Source: Micromonospora sp. C95 (GTDB lineage Bacteria; Actinomycetota; Actinomycetes; Mycobacteriales; Micromonosporaceae). Taken from it: 64,000 nucleotides of DNA. Positions 8,163 to 16,683 of the stretch are shown piece by piece; within the stretch, counting starts at the first letter, position 1; each line of letters starts with the position of its first letter. The stretch covers positions 124,001-188,000 of the forward strand of contig NZ_JAGPXT010000006.1 of the NCBI RefSeq assembly GCF_018070465.1, read 5' to 3'. The position numbers and the translations under genes are program-made. The notes under the pieces were generated by a model, which saw only the letters and a list, made by a program, of their open reading frames with translations, made no database searches and was not told where the DNA came from.

Positions 8163-8920
8163 TGCAGCGGGTGGCCTTCCTCATCGACAGCGGCGAGCGG
8201 ATCGACTGTCTGCTCAACCCGGAGACCGTGCAGGTGACCCGCCTCGCCGGGGTGCGGCAGCGGGGTGGCGCCGACGGCCAGCTCACCGGCGCCGGGCTGG
8301 CCGACGACCCGCTGCTCTTCACCGGCGGTGGGCGCACCGAACTCGTGCTGGACCTGCTCTTCGACATCGACTTCGCCGAGGGGCAGGTCCAGCCCACCGA
8401 CGTGCGGGCGCTCACCCGACCACTGTGGATGCTGGCGGAGAACTCGGCGGTGGAACACGGCTGGCTGCGGCCGCCGCTGGTGCGGATGGTCTGGGGCAAG
8501 ACCTGGAACGTGCCCGGTGTGATCGTCGCGGTGGCGGAGCGCTTCGACGCATTCACCGCCACCGGCTCCCCGCGCCGCTCCTGGCTGCGACTCAAGCTGG
8601 TCCGGGTGGCCGAGGACGCCCGCCGCGCCGAGGAGGGCTTCGCCGAGGAACTGTCCGCCGCACAGACCCCCACCGTAGCCCCGGGCACGGCCGTGGTGGC
8701 CGCCGGCGACGGCACCACCGCCGACACCTCGGGCGTACGCTTCGACCTGCTCGCCCACGACGCGCTGGGCTCTCCCCTGCGCTGGCGGCTGCTGGCCGAG
8801 CACAACCGGATCACCGACCCGCTGGCCGTGCCCGCCGGCACCGCGCTCGCCGTACCGCCGCTGCCCGGCACCGCACCGGCGGGGGCGAGCGCCCTCGACT
8901 CCTCGGGAACCGGGTCGTGA
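8162..8920 (+). CDS. CIS tube-cap/LysM-like protein (Pvc7-like)
   Basis: A 252-residue protein that joins inner tube and baseplate spike in contractile injection systems. The N-terminal part (VAFLIDSGERIDCLLNPETVQVTR, ELVLDLLFDIDF) matches the CIS_tube family. The C-terminal ~50 residues (DALGSPLRWRLLAEHNRITDPLAVPAGTALAVPPLP) match the LysM-like tail seen in Pvc7/gp53 proteins. The ATG shares one base with the preceding stop (TGATG). Its own stop overlaps the next GTG (GTGA), indicating coupled translation. Confidence 0.88.
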   Translation: MQRVAFLIDSGERIDCLLNPETVQVTRLAGVRQRGGADGQLTGAGLADDPLLFTGGGRTELVLDLLFDIDFAEGQVQPTDVRALTRPLWMLAENSAVEHGWLRPPLVRMVWGKTWNVPGVIVAVAERFDAFTATGSPRRSWLRLKLVRVAEDARRAEEGFAEELSAAQTPTVAPGTAVVAAGDGTTADTSGVRFDLLAHDALGSPLRWRLLAEHNRITDPLAVPAGTALAVPPLPGTAPAGASALDSSGTGS

Positions 8921-10512
8921 CCGCCGCCGCGCCCCGGGCGCTGACCGTGCTGCTCGGCGGCAGACCGCTGCCCGACGCGGTGACCGGCCGGGTCACCTCG
9001 GTGCGGGTGGCCGCCCGCCTGAACCTGCCCACCCAGTGCGAGGCCACGCTGCGCGCCGGGCCCGGCACCGCCGCGCTGACCGGGCCGGTGCAGATCGGCG
9101 CGAGCCTGGACGTCCGCCTCGACGGGCAACCGGAGGCGCTGTTCACCGGGGAGGTCACCGCCGTCGAGGTCGAGTACGCCGCCGACGGCGGGGCCACGCT
9201 GCGGGTACGCGGCTACGACCTGCTGCACCGGCTGCGCAAGCGGCAACGCATCCGGGTCTTCGAGTCGGTAACCGCCGCCGAGTTGGCCACGGAACTCTGC
9301 GCCGACCTGGGATTGCGGGTCGAGGCGGAGGTCGACGGCCCGCGCCTGGACCGGCTGCCGCACCACCGGCCCAACGACCTGGACCTGCTCGTCGAGGTGA
9401 CCGGACGCGCCGGGCTGCACCTGAGCCTCGACGGTGACGTGCTGCGACTGGTCACCCTGGACGGCTACGGCGAGCCGACCGCCCTGGAGTTGGGCCGCGA
9501 CGTGCACGGCCTGCGGTTGTCGGTGAACGCCGACAGCGCCGCCGGGGAGAGCGCGGTGCTGGGCTGGCATCCGCAGCGGGCCGAACCGATCGTCCAGCGG
9601 GTGGGCAACCCCCGCTGCGGGCGCCGCACCCCGGCGGATCCCGATCCGGCCGAGGTCGGCGCGGACGGCCCGCGTACCGCCCTGGACCAGCCGGGGCGCA
9701 GCGACGACGAGATCGCCGCGCTGGCCCAGGCGCGGCTCGACACCCGGGCCGCCGCGCTGGTCACCGCCGACGGTACCGCCGAGGGCACGCCCGCGCTGCG
9801 GCCCGGCCGGCGGATCCGGCTGACCGGGGTGGCCGAGCCGGTGGCCGGCACGTACGTGCTGACGGAGGTGGTGCACACCGTCGACGCGAACGGTCACCTG
9901 AGCCGCTTCTCCACCATGCCGCCACCGCCGCCGCGCACCGGGTCGCCGGCACCGGCGGTGGTCACCCTCGGCACCGTCACCGACGTCACCGACCCCGACG
10001 GTCTGGGCCGGGTACGGGTGGAGCTGCCCGCGTACGGCGGGGCGGACGCCGGCTGGCTGGCGGTGCTGTGCCCGGGAGCCGGCCGGGGCAAGGGGCTCGT
10101 CGCGTTGCCCGACCCGCAGGACAGCGTGCTGGTGGCGCTGCCCGGTGGCGAGCCGGCGTCCGGTGTGGTGCTCGGCTCGCTGTTCGGCACCGTCGAGCCG
10201 TACGACACCGGGATCGACGACGGGCGGGCCCGGCGCTGGTCGCTGCGTACCGCCGGTGGTCAGCAGGTGGTCGTCGACGACGTGGCGCGCAGCCTGCGGC
10301 TGAGCACCGAAGCCGGCAGTTGGCTGGAACTGACCCCGCAGCTGGCCACCCTGCACGCCGCCACCGATCTGGTGCTGTCCGCGCCGGGCCGGGCGATGGT
10401 CGTCCGGGCCCGCAGCGTCGACTTCCTGCACGCCGAGACCGTCGAGGACCCGGAGACCGCCGCCGAGCAGGCCCGGGTGCTCGCCCGCGCCCACCACGAA
10501 GGAGGCAGCTGA
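8917..10512 (+). CDS. VgrG/gp5-gp27-like spike protein (Pvc8-like)
   Basis: A 531-residue baseplate spike. The N-terminal ~330 residues resemble the phage late-control D/gp27 hub (ARLNLPTQCEATLRAG, LRVRGYDLLHRLRKRQRIRVF). Next is an OB-fold gp5 domain (LGTVTDVTDPDGLGRVRVELPAYGG... WLAVLCPGAGRGKGLVALPDPQDSVLVALPGGEP). A short beta-helix-like end (VVVDDVARSLRLSTEAGSWLELTPQ) carries the tip. The GTG start lies in the stop of the previous gene. It would trimerise and carry the PAAR-like protein encoded next. No lysozyme domain is visible. Confidence 0.9.
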   Translation: MTAAAPRALTVLLGGRPLPDAVTGRVTSVRVAARLNLPTQCEATLRAGPGTAALTGPVQIGASLDVRLDGQPEALFTGEVTAVEVEYAADGGATLRVRGYDLLHRLRKRQRIRVFESVTAAELATELCADLGLRVEAEVDGPRLDRLPHHRPNDLDLLVEVTGRAGLHLSLDGDVLRLVTLDGYGEPTALELGRDVHGLRLSVNADSAAGESAVLGWHPQRAEPIVQRVGNPRCGRRTPADPDPAEVGADGPRTALDQPGRSDDEIAALAQARLDTRAAALVTADGTAEGTPALRPGRRIRLTGVAEPVAGTYVLTEVVHTVDANGHLSRFSTMPPPPPRTGSPAPAVVTLGTVTDVTDPDGLGRVRVELPAYGGADAGWLAVLCPGAGRGKGLVALPDPQDSVLVALPGGEPASGVVLGSLFGTVEPYDTGIDDGRARRWSLRTAGGQQVVVDDVARSLRLSTEAGSWLELTPQLATLHAATDLVLSAPGRAMVVRARSVDFLHAETVEDPETAAEQARVLARAHHEGGS

Positions 10513-10850
10513 TGCGCTGGATCCACCGCGACTCGGTGATCAGGTGCAGCCACGACGGCCGGGTCCGCAACCGGGCGTCCCAGGGCTGGGTCACGGTGAC
10601 CGGCGTGCCGGTGCTGGTGGCCGACGACCCGAAGGGACGGGAGATCGTCGCCTGTCCGAACTACGGCGCCACGGTCAAGCCGTGCACCGGCACCGAGGCG
10701 GTGCGGGCCGGCTACAGCGACTGGGTGCGCGTCGGCGGCCGGCGGATCGTGCTGTCGCACCTGTCCGGGTTCACCAACGGCAGTCCGCCCGGCCAGTTCA
10801 CCTACCGGGTACGCGATCCCCGGCAGCGTTTCGTGGGGGCCGACACGTGA
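10512..10850 (+). CDS. PAAR-like spike tip protein
   Basis: A 112-residue protein encoded directly after the spike. It holds repeated V-x-V-x-G strand motifs (WVTVTGVPVLV, WVRVGGRRIVL) and paired Cys/His positions (IRCSHDGRV, IVACPNYGATVKPC). This fits a metal-bound PAAR-like tip that sharpens the spike. GGAGG lies 6 nt before the ATG. The match is to the general PAAR-like/DUF4280 plan rather than a strict PAAR repeat. Confidence 0.75.
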   Translation: MRWIHRDSVIRCSHDGRVRNRASQGWVTVTGVPVLVADDPKGREIVACPNYGATVKPCTGTEAVRAGYSDWVRVGGRRIVLSHLSGFTNGSPPGQFTYRVRDPRQRFVGADT

Positions 10851-11314
10851 GGGCGATCCGGTTCGTCGGTGCCGGCTTCGACCCGGGTCAGGGCGGTGGG
10901 CTCGGGTTGACCGCGGCCGGCGGCCTGGCGATGACCGACGGCGACGAGACGGTACGCCAGGCGCTGTTCCTGCTGCTGTCGACCACCCCGGGCGAGCGGC
11001 TGATGCGACCCGGGTACGGCTCCCGCCTGCACCGGCTGGTCTTCGCGCCGAACGACGACACCACCGCCGGGCTGGCCATCCACTACGTCCGGGCGGCCAT
11101 CGCCCGCTGGGAGCACCGCATCGACGTGCTCGACGTCGACGCCGGACCGGATCCCGACGATCCGTGGCGGCTGGTGATCCGGCTGGACTACCGGATCCGG
11201 GCCAGCCTCACCCCCGGTCAGCTGGTCTTCTCGGTCGACCTGCTGCCGGCCGACGACGACCCGCCCGTCGGGCCGACCACCGGCACCGACCCGGACACCG
11301 AGGAGGCACGATGA
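10847..11314 (+). CDS. gp25-like baseplate wedge protein (Pvc9-like)
   Basis: A 155-residue protein of the gp25/GPW family, which joins the sheath to the baseplate and helps start contraction. The signature GDETVRQALFLLLSTTPGERLMRPGYGSRL and following LVFAPNDD are diagnostic. Start is the GTG in the GTGA overlap with the PAAR-like gene. Its stop overlaps the next ATG. Confidence 0.92.
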   Translation: MRAIRFVGAGFDPGQGGGLGLTAAGGLAMTDGDETVRQALFLLLSTTPGERLMRPGYGSRLHRLVFAPNDDTTAGLAIHYVRAAIARWEHRIDVLDVDAGPDPDDPWRLVIRLDYRIRASLTPGQLVFSVDLLPADDDPPVGPTTGTDPDTEEAR

Positions 11315-13911
11315 CGCTGCCCGTGCCACACCTGGACGACCGGAGCTTCCTCGACCTGGTCACCGAGGCCCGGGACCGGATCCGGCAGTCCTGCCCCGGG
11401 TGGACCGACCTGTCCGCGCACGACCCCGGTGTCGCGCTGCTGGAGGCGTTCGCACACCTCACCGAAGTGATGATCTACCGGCTGAACCAGTTGCCGGAGA
11501 AGGCGTACGTCTCCTTCCTCAACCTGCTCGGGGTGACCCGACACCCACCGACGGCGGCCTGGGCCGACGTCCGGTTCACCCGCACCGGCGGCGACGAGAG
11601 CCCGTTGCGGATCCCCGCCGGTACCCGGGTGGCCGCCGCTCGGGGGGCCGACCCACGGCCGGTGGTCTTCGTCACCTGCGAGCCGGCGCTGCTCGCCGCC
11701 GGGCAGCGGGAGGTGACCGTCCGGATGCACCACTGCGAGCCGGTGGAGGCGGAACTGCTCGGCGTCGGCACCGGGCAGCCGGGGCAGGTGCTGCGCGCCG
11801 GGCGGGCGCCGCTGGCGCGTACCGCCGAACCGCTGGACCTGCTGCTCGGCGTCGAGGTGCCGACCGGTTCGGTGGAGCTGGGCGCCGCGGCGCGGGAACA
11901 CGACGGGCGCACCTTCGAGATCTGGCGGGCGGTGGACAGCTTCGCCGGCCTCGGCCCGCAGGACAAGGCGTACCTGGTGGACCGCTGCTCCGGCACGGTG
12001 ACCTTCGCACCGGCGTTGGACCTGCGGGCCGCCGACGGCGGGACGCTGTCCGCCGGCGAGGGCCCGGTCACGGCGGTGCCACCGGCGGGCCGGCAGGTTC
12101 GGCTGTGGTACCGCGCGGGCGGCGGACCGGCCGGCAACGTGGCCGCCGGCACCCTGACCAGCCTGCGTGACCCGCTGCCGGGGGTGAAGGTGGTCAACCC
12201 CATGCCGGCGGCCGGTGGGCGGGAGCTGGAGACCATGGAGTCGGTGCTGCTGCGCGGGCCGTACGCCTTCTTCGCCCAGCAGCGCGCGGTGACCGCCCGG
12301 GACTTCGAGGTGCTGGCCACCGCCGCCAGCGGAGTGAGCCGCGCCCGTGCCTTCACCCGGGCCGCCGTCTACAGCTTCGCCCGCCCCGGTGAGGTGGAGG
12401 TGGTCCTGGTGCCGCACGTGCCGGACGGCGCCCGGCCCGGTGGCCAACTGCCGGTGGCGGTACTGGGCGAACACGAGGTCGAGGAGGTCCGGTTGCGGGT
12501 CGAGGCGGACCTGGAGCGCCGCCGTTCGCTGGGGACCGCCTGCCGGGCCACCTGGGCGCGGTACAAGGCGGTGTCGATCCGGGCCCGGGTGGTGGTCCGC
12601 CGGGAGGAGGACGTCGACGCGGTACGCCGGCGCATCCACGACCGCCTGCACCAGACGCTCAGTCCGCTGCCGACCACGCTCAACCCGACCGGGTGGGCGT
12701 TCGGCGAGCCACTGCGCGCGTCGAACGTGTACCGCCTGCTGGAGCAGGCCGAGCCGGGGGTGCGCTACGTCGAGTCGGTTCGGTTCGAGGTCGACGAGGC
12801 ACCGGACAGCCAGGTGCGTACCCTCGCGGCCGACCAGTACCAGCCGCGCACCTGGTACGCCGGCAGTGGGGCGGTGCTGTTCCGCTCCACCAACGCGGGA
12901 GCCGGTTGGGAGCCGGCGGGACGCTTCGACGATGGGGAGACCGTGCAGCGGGTGGTGCCGGCACCCGCGCCGGTGCGACCGGGCATCGTGCCCCGGGCCG
13001 GTTCGGTGGCGGTGGCGACCGTACGCAGCGACGGCGGCTCCCGGGTGCACCTGAGCACGGATCTGGGTGAGACCTGGTCGCTGCTGGCCGACCTGGACTC
13101 GCGGGTCGGTGACCTGGCCTGGATCGACCGGGACGGCGCGGGCGCGCTGCTGCTCGCCACCGACACCGGCCTGTACGAGGTGTCCCTGCTGCCCGGTGCG
13201 GTGCCGTTGCAGATCCTGGTCGACCCCGCCGACGCCGACCGGGGCTTCTACGCGGTGCGGGCGTTCGTCTCCGAGCGCGGCGCGGCCGGGGTGGCGGTGG
13301 CCGCCCAGGCCGGTTTCGGGGTGTACCTGTCCGGCAACGCCGGCCGCCCCGGCAGCTTCAGCCACGTGGGTCTGGCCAACGTCGACAACCGGGTGCTCGC
13401 CGTGCAGTACGACGGACCGGCCACCCTGCTGTGGAGCGGCACCGGTGAACCGGACCCGAAGCGACCCGGCCAGGGCTGCTTCCGCGCCCGGCTGTTCGAA
13501 TCCGACGTGAAGTGGCAGGCGCTGTCGGCGGGCTGGCTCGGCGGCACCTGCCGGGATCTCGCCTTCAGCGGTCCGCTCGCCCTGGCCGCGACGCAGAGCG
13601 GCGGGGTGCTCCGGCTGGACACCCTGTCCGCGCAGCCGCAGTGGACGTCGGTGTCGGTCAACTGCGGGCTGCCGCTGCGCGACCGGACCCGGTTCATGCC
13701 GGTGGACGCGGTCGCCGCGACCGGCGCGACGGACCGTCTGGTGCTGGCCGGTGGGGAACGTGGCGTGCACCGCAGCGGCGACGCGACGGAGTGGTCGGCC
13801 AGCGCCAACCAGGCCACCGCCGACGTGGTGACCGTCCCGGACACCTGGCTGCTCTGCTCCGGCGAGCACGACATCGAGGTGGTGCGGCAGGATGCGACGA
13901 GCGGCAATTGA
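11311..13911 (+). CDS. Baseplate J/gp6-like protein fused to Asp-box beta-propeller-like domain
   Basis: An 866-residue protein. Residues 1 to ~505 are a baseplate wedge protein of the Pvc11/gp6 type. Signatures include DPGVALLEAFAHLTEVMIYRLN near the start, RAVTARDFEVLATAASGVSRARAF in the middle, and RRIHDRLHQTLSPL before the junction. From about residue 514 the sequence changes to short beta repeats with Asp-box-like turns: STNAGAGWEP near 524, STDLGETWSLL near 582, and a degenerate RSGDATEWSAS near 822. This resembles sialidase/BNR or Vps10-like propellers. The extra ~350 residues are not part of the standard baseplate protein and could bind a partner or surface ligand. AGGAGG supports the start. 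The fusion is read straight through with no frameshift. Confidence 0.85.
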   Translation: MTLPVPHLDDRSFLDLVTEARDRIRQSCPGWTDLSAHDPGVALLEAFAHLTEVMIYRLNQLPEKAYVSFLNLLGVTRHPPTAAWADVRFTRTGGDESPLRIPAGTRVAAARGADPRPVVFVTCEPALLAAGQREVTVRMHHCEPVEAELLGVGTGQPGQVLRAGRAPLARTAEPLDLLLGVEVPTGSVELGAAAREHDGRTFEIWRAVDSFAGLGPQDKAYLVDRCSGTVTFAPALDLRAADGGTLSAGEGPVTAVPPAGRQVRLWYRAGGGPAGNVAAGTLTSLRDPLPGVKVVNPMPAAGGRELETMESVLLRGPYAFFAQQRAVTARDFEVLATAASGVSRARAFTRAAVYSFARPGEVEVVLVPHVPDGARPGGQLPVAVLGEHEVEEVRLRVEADLERRRSLGTACRATWARYKAVSIRARVVVRREEDVDAVRRRIHDRLHQTLSPLPTTLNPTGWAFGEPLRASNVYRLLEQAEPGVRYVESVRFEVDEAPDSQVRTLAADQYQPRTWYAGSGAVLFRSTNAGAGWEPAGRFDDGETVQRVVPAPAPVRPGIVPRAGSVAVATVRSDGGSRVHLSTDLGETWSLLADLDSRVGDLAWIDRDGAGALLLATDTGLYEVSLLPGAVPLQILVDPADADRGFYAVRAFVSERGAAGVAVAAQAGFGVYLSGNAGRPGSFSHVGLANVDNRVLAVQYDGPATLLWSGTGEPDPKRPGQGCFRARLFESDVKWQALSAGWLGGTCRDLAFSGPLALAATQSGGVLRLDTLSAQPQWTSVSVNCGLPLRDRTRFMPVDAVAATGATDRLVLAGGERGVHRSGDATEWSASANQATADVVTVPDTWLLCSGEHDIEVVRQDATSGN

Positions 13912-14497
13912 GCGGCTGCTGCCCGCGGCCTATCAGCGGGCGGCCGGGCCGGGCAGCGTGCTGGGTGCGCTGCTGGACGTGATGGAGGCGCTGCACGCCC
14001 CGGACGAGGCGGTACTGGCCGAGGTCGACGCACTCTTCGCGCCGTACCGGGCACCGGCACCGATGGTGGCGTACCTGGCCCGATGGGTGGCGATGGACCA
14101 CGTGGTCACCGCGCCTCGGCGGGACGTTCCGCTGCCGCTGCCGCTGAATCGGCTTCGTGATCTGGTGACGCACGGTGCCGCGCTGGCCGCCTGGCGGGGT
14201 ACCCCGGACGGTCTGCGTACCGCCCTGGAGTTGGCCACCGGAGTCACCGGGTTCGTCCTCGACGAGCCGGCCGAGCGGCCGTTTCACCTGATCGTCCGGG
14301 TGCCCACGGCCGCCGCCGACCAGTTGGCCCTGGTCGACCGGATCGTGGCGGCGGAGAAGCCGGCCGCCGTCACCGCCGAGGTGACGGTCGCCGACGCCCC
14401 GGCCGAGCGGGTGGTCGGCCGGGCCAGCGTGCCGTCGCCCGTCGTCGCACCGTCCGCTCCCGCCTCCGCCGATTCCGCTCCCGAGGAGCCGTCATGA
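13892..14497 (+). CDS. Tail protein I / gp7-like baseplate protein (Pvc12-like)
   Basis: A 201-residue protein starting within the end of the baseplate J gene (20-nt overlap). [29 protein letters not shown] and [27 protein letters not shown] are hallmarks of phage tail protein I/gp7-like wedge components. The C-terminal ~30 residues are Ala/Pro/Ser rich. It is the last clearly recognisable structural gene of the machine in this locus. Confidence 0.85.
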   Translation: MRRAAIERLLPAAYQRAAGPGSVLGALLDVMEALHAPDEAVLAEVDALFAPYRAPAPMVAYLARWVAMDHVVTAPRRDVPLPLPLNRLRDLVTHGAALAAWRGTPDGLRTALELATGVTGFVLDEPAERPFHLIVRVPTAAADQLALVDRIVAAEKPAAVTAEVTVADAPAERVVGRASVPSPVVAPSAPASADSAPEEPS

Positions 14498-15417
14498 CCA
14501 CCGAATGGACCGTCGTCGCCGCCGCCGAGCAGTTCACCCTGGACGCCCGCAACGCCGGTGAGCTGACCTTCACCGTCTCCAACCCGGGCCTCGCGCCGGA
14601 CACCGTGGTGTTCGACGTGGCACCCGGCGAGGGCACCCAACGGCCGTGGTTCACCGTCACCGAGCCACAGCGCGTGGTACCGGCTCAGGGCTCGGTGTCG
14701 TTCCTGGTCCGCCTGGCCGTGCCGCCGGGCACCCCGCCCCGGCGCTACGACATGACCGGGTTCGCGTACTCGGCGAACACGGCACCGGAGGAGAGTTCCC
14801 GCTCCAGTGGCCGGGTCACCTACGAGGTACGCGCGGTGGCGCCGCCGAAGCGTACGCCGTGGCCGTGGATCGCCGCGGCGGCGGCGTTGGTCCTGGTGGT
14901 CTCGGCGGTGGTGGTGTTCCTGGTGGCCCGCGACGACGAGCCGCCACCGCAGGCGCAGGTGGTGACCGTCGAGGCGGAGACGTTGGTGACCGGGGCCCGG
15001 GTCGAGTCACCGTCGGGTTCCGGGGCCACCGTGCAGGCGCAGCAGAACTGCTGCGAGGTGACCTGGTCGCAGGACGCCCAGCTGTTCTTCCTCGGCCGTG
15101 CGGTGAACGACCGGGTGACCGTGACGATGGCGCTGCCCGCCGAGGCGACGTGGCAGTTCTCCGCCGTGCTGACCACCTCGTTCGACTACGCCAACACCGT
15201 CTTCCTGATCGACGGCCAGCAGGTCGGCGCCCCGTTCCTCGGGTTCACGCCGAAGGTGCAGGTCACCGACTGGGTCGAGGTGGGTCGGGTGCGGCTCGGT
15301 CCCGGAACGCACGAGATCACTCTGGTCGTGATCGGCAAGACGCAGAGCACGAACCGCTACTTCGCCGGCATCGATCTGCTTCGGTTCACCGAGGTCGCAC
15401 CCGAGGACGAGCGATGA
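14494..15417 (+). CDS. Single-pass membrane protein with CBM-like C-terminal domain
   Basis: A 307-residue protein coupled to the tail protein I gene by an ATGA overlap with GAGGAG upstream. Residues ~1-115 look like an Ig-like/NEW3-type beta domain ([23 protein letters not shown]). One hydrophobic span lies at ~124-146, preceded by PPKR and followed by RDDE, so the N-terminus should be cytoplasmic and the C-terminus outside. Residues ~160-300 ([18 protein letters not shown]... [26 protein letters not shown]) resemble carbohydrate-binding modules of the CBM6/35 type. A membrane anchor joining the cytoplasmic machine to the outer surface is one reading. This is inference. Confidence 0.65.
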   Translation: MTTEWTVVAAAEQFTLDARNAGELTFTVSNPGLAPDTVVFDVAPGEGTQRPWFTVTEPQRVVPAQGSVSFLVRLAVPPGTPPRRYDMTGFAYSANTAPEESSRSSGRVTYEVRAVAPPKRTPWPWIAAAAALVLVVSAVVVFLVARDDEPPPQAQVVTVEAETLVTGARVESPSGSGATVQAQQNCCEVTWSQDAQLFFLGRAVNDRVTVTMALPAEATWQFSAVLTTSFDYANTVFLIDGQQVGAPFLGFTPKVQVTDWVEVGRVRLGPGTHEITLVVIGKTQSTNRYFAGIDLLRFTEVAPEDER

Positions 15418-15869
15418 GTGGACAGCAGAAGGCGCTGCTGGCGGCGCTGGGCGTACTGCTTGTGGTGCTGTTCGCGGTGGCGGTGGGCGCGGGTCGCGAC
15501 GACCGGGGCGACCCGGCGGCCCGGCATCCACTTGTCGACCTGCTGGGCCGAGCCGGAGGTGGGCGAAGCGCCGTCGATCCGGCCGGCGTGGCCGCGGACT
15601 GCGCCGACGCCACCGGGCAGTTGGTGGTCGACGGCCGCTGCGAGCTGCGAATCGCCGATCCGGGCGGGCTGCGCACCCTGATCCTGCGCGGTCCGCAGGC
15701 GTTCAGCGTAACGGCCACGGCCCCGGGCGACGCCGACTTCACGGTCACCGACGAGGTGGATCCCGCCGACGACGGCAGCGGCGCCGTGGCCCGCGTCGCC
15801 GTCGACCGGGCCACCATTGTTCTGGTGAGTTGTCCGCCCGGCTGCCTCGTCACGATCGCGCAGGACTGA
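15414..15869 (+). CDS. Small membrane-anchored extracytoplasmic protein
   Basis: A 151-residue protein with one N-terminal hydrophobic segment (about residues 7-25) that could be an uncleaved anchor. The rest is a polar beta-rich domain with four cysteines ([24 protein letters not shown]), which could form disulphides outside the cell. It overlaps the preceding gene by ATGA. No family recognised. Its place in the same coupled operon suggests a part in the injection system. Confidence 0.6.
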   Translation: MSGQQKALLAALGVLLVVLFAVAVGAGRDDRGDPAARHPLVDLLGRAGGGRSAVDPAGVAADCADATGQLVVDGRCELRIADPGGLRTLILRGPQAFSVTATAPGDADFTVTDEVDPADDGSGAVARVAVDRATIVLVSCPPGCLVTIAQD

Positions 15870-15883
15870 GGCGGGAGGTCGGC

Positions 15884-16654
15884 ATGGGTGCGCTGCGCAA
15901 GCCGTTCCTGCTGCTGGCGATGCTGGCGCTGGTGCTGGCGGTCGGCCTGGAGGTGGGTGCCGGGCTGTTACTGGGCGGCGGTGACGCCGGGGCGGAGTTG
16001 GCCGGCAGCGCCGCCGACCTCGGGGTGGAGGTCGGTGACGTACGGGAGGTCAGCGAGCCGTCCGGCCGTGGTACGGGCCATCTGGCGCTCATCGACGCGG
16101 CGGCGCTCTGGACGACCGGGCTGTTCTGCCTGGGTCTGGTGCTGCCGGACCGGCTGCACGGCCGGATCCAGGGCGTCGCCACCCTGATCTTCTCCGTCGT
16201 CCTGATCCTCGTGGCCCTGCTGGCGCTGGTCCTCGCGTTCATCGAACTCATGATCATGGTGTCGTTGTTCCTGGCGCCGCCGTTCGGCACGCTGGCGTAC
16301 CTGGCGCTGTGGGGCTTCTTCCCGGTCGGTGACGCCGCGGTGCTACTCGCGCTGGTGCTGCTGCTCAAGCTCGCCTGGGCCGGGTTGCTGGTCCTGGCGC
16401 AACCGAAGTTCCTGCAGAACAAGGGGCTGGTTCTGCTGATCCTGACCAGCCTGCTCTGCACGGTGCTGCTGGAGTTCCTGCACCACCTGGTGCCGGTGAT
16501 CCTGGTGAGCATCCTCGACTCCGTGGGCGCCGTCGTCTTCGCGATCATCGCGATCGTCTGGGCGCTGGTGCTGCTGATCGGTGCGATCCCGGCGATCGTC
16601 AAGGCGGTGCGGGCCACCGCCGCGCTGCGCGCCGAACCGGACCCGCACGGCTGA
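15884..16654 (+). CDS. Multi-pass membrane protein of the eCIS operon
   Basis: A 256-residue hydrophobic protein with about six membrane spans. The first two flank an extracytoplasmic loop of ~50 residues (DAGAELAGSAADLGVEVGDVREV), and the last four are clustered. GGGAGG precedes the ATG at 15884. It lies 14 bp after the previous gene and closes the operon. No family recognised. A membrane platform for the machine or an energy-independent anchor is possible but unproven. Confidence 0.65.
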   Translation: MGALRKPFLLLAMLALVLAVGLEVGAGLLLGGGDAGAELAGSAADLGVEVGDVREVSEPSGRGTGHLALIDAAALWTTGLFCLGLVLPDRLHGRIQGVATLIFSVVLILVALLALVLAFIELMIMVSLFLAPPFGTLAYLALWGFFPVGDAAVLLALVLLLKLAWAGLLVLAQPKFLQNKGLVLLILTSLLCTVLLEFLHHLVPVILVSILDSVGAVVFAIIAIVWALVLLIGAIPAIVKAVRATAALRAEPDPHG

Positions 16655-16683
16655 GGGCCGGCATGAAGAACTGAGCTGCGCCG

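Noticed and set aside
6955..10497. Very long open frame on the minus strand (about 1180 codons) across the eCIS genes
   Set aside because: It is antisense to six well-supported genes, has Arg/Gln/Gly/His-rich composition typical of GC-driven shadow frames and no recognisable domain.
11218..13869. Minus-strand open frame of about 883 codons opposite the baseplate gene
   Set aside because: No motif, no ribosome site, shadow composition; the plus strand encodes a recognisable baseplate protein.
12850..13911. Separate sialidase gene
   Set aside because: The Asp-box-like region is in frame with the baseplate domain, has no start or ribosome site of its own and lacks the sialidase Arg triad as far as I can see.
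3394..16654. Prophage
   Set aside because: Only tail-type genes are present. No capsid, portal, terminase, integrase or lysogeny genes and no attachment-site repeats were seen.
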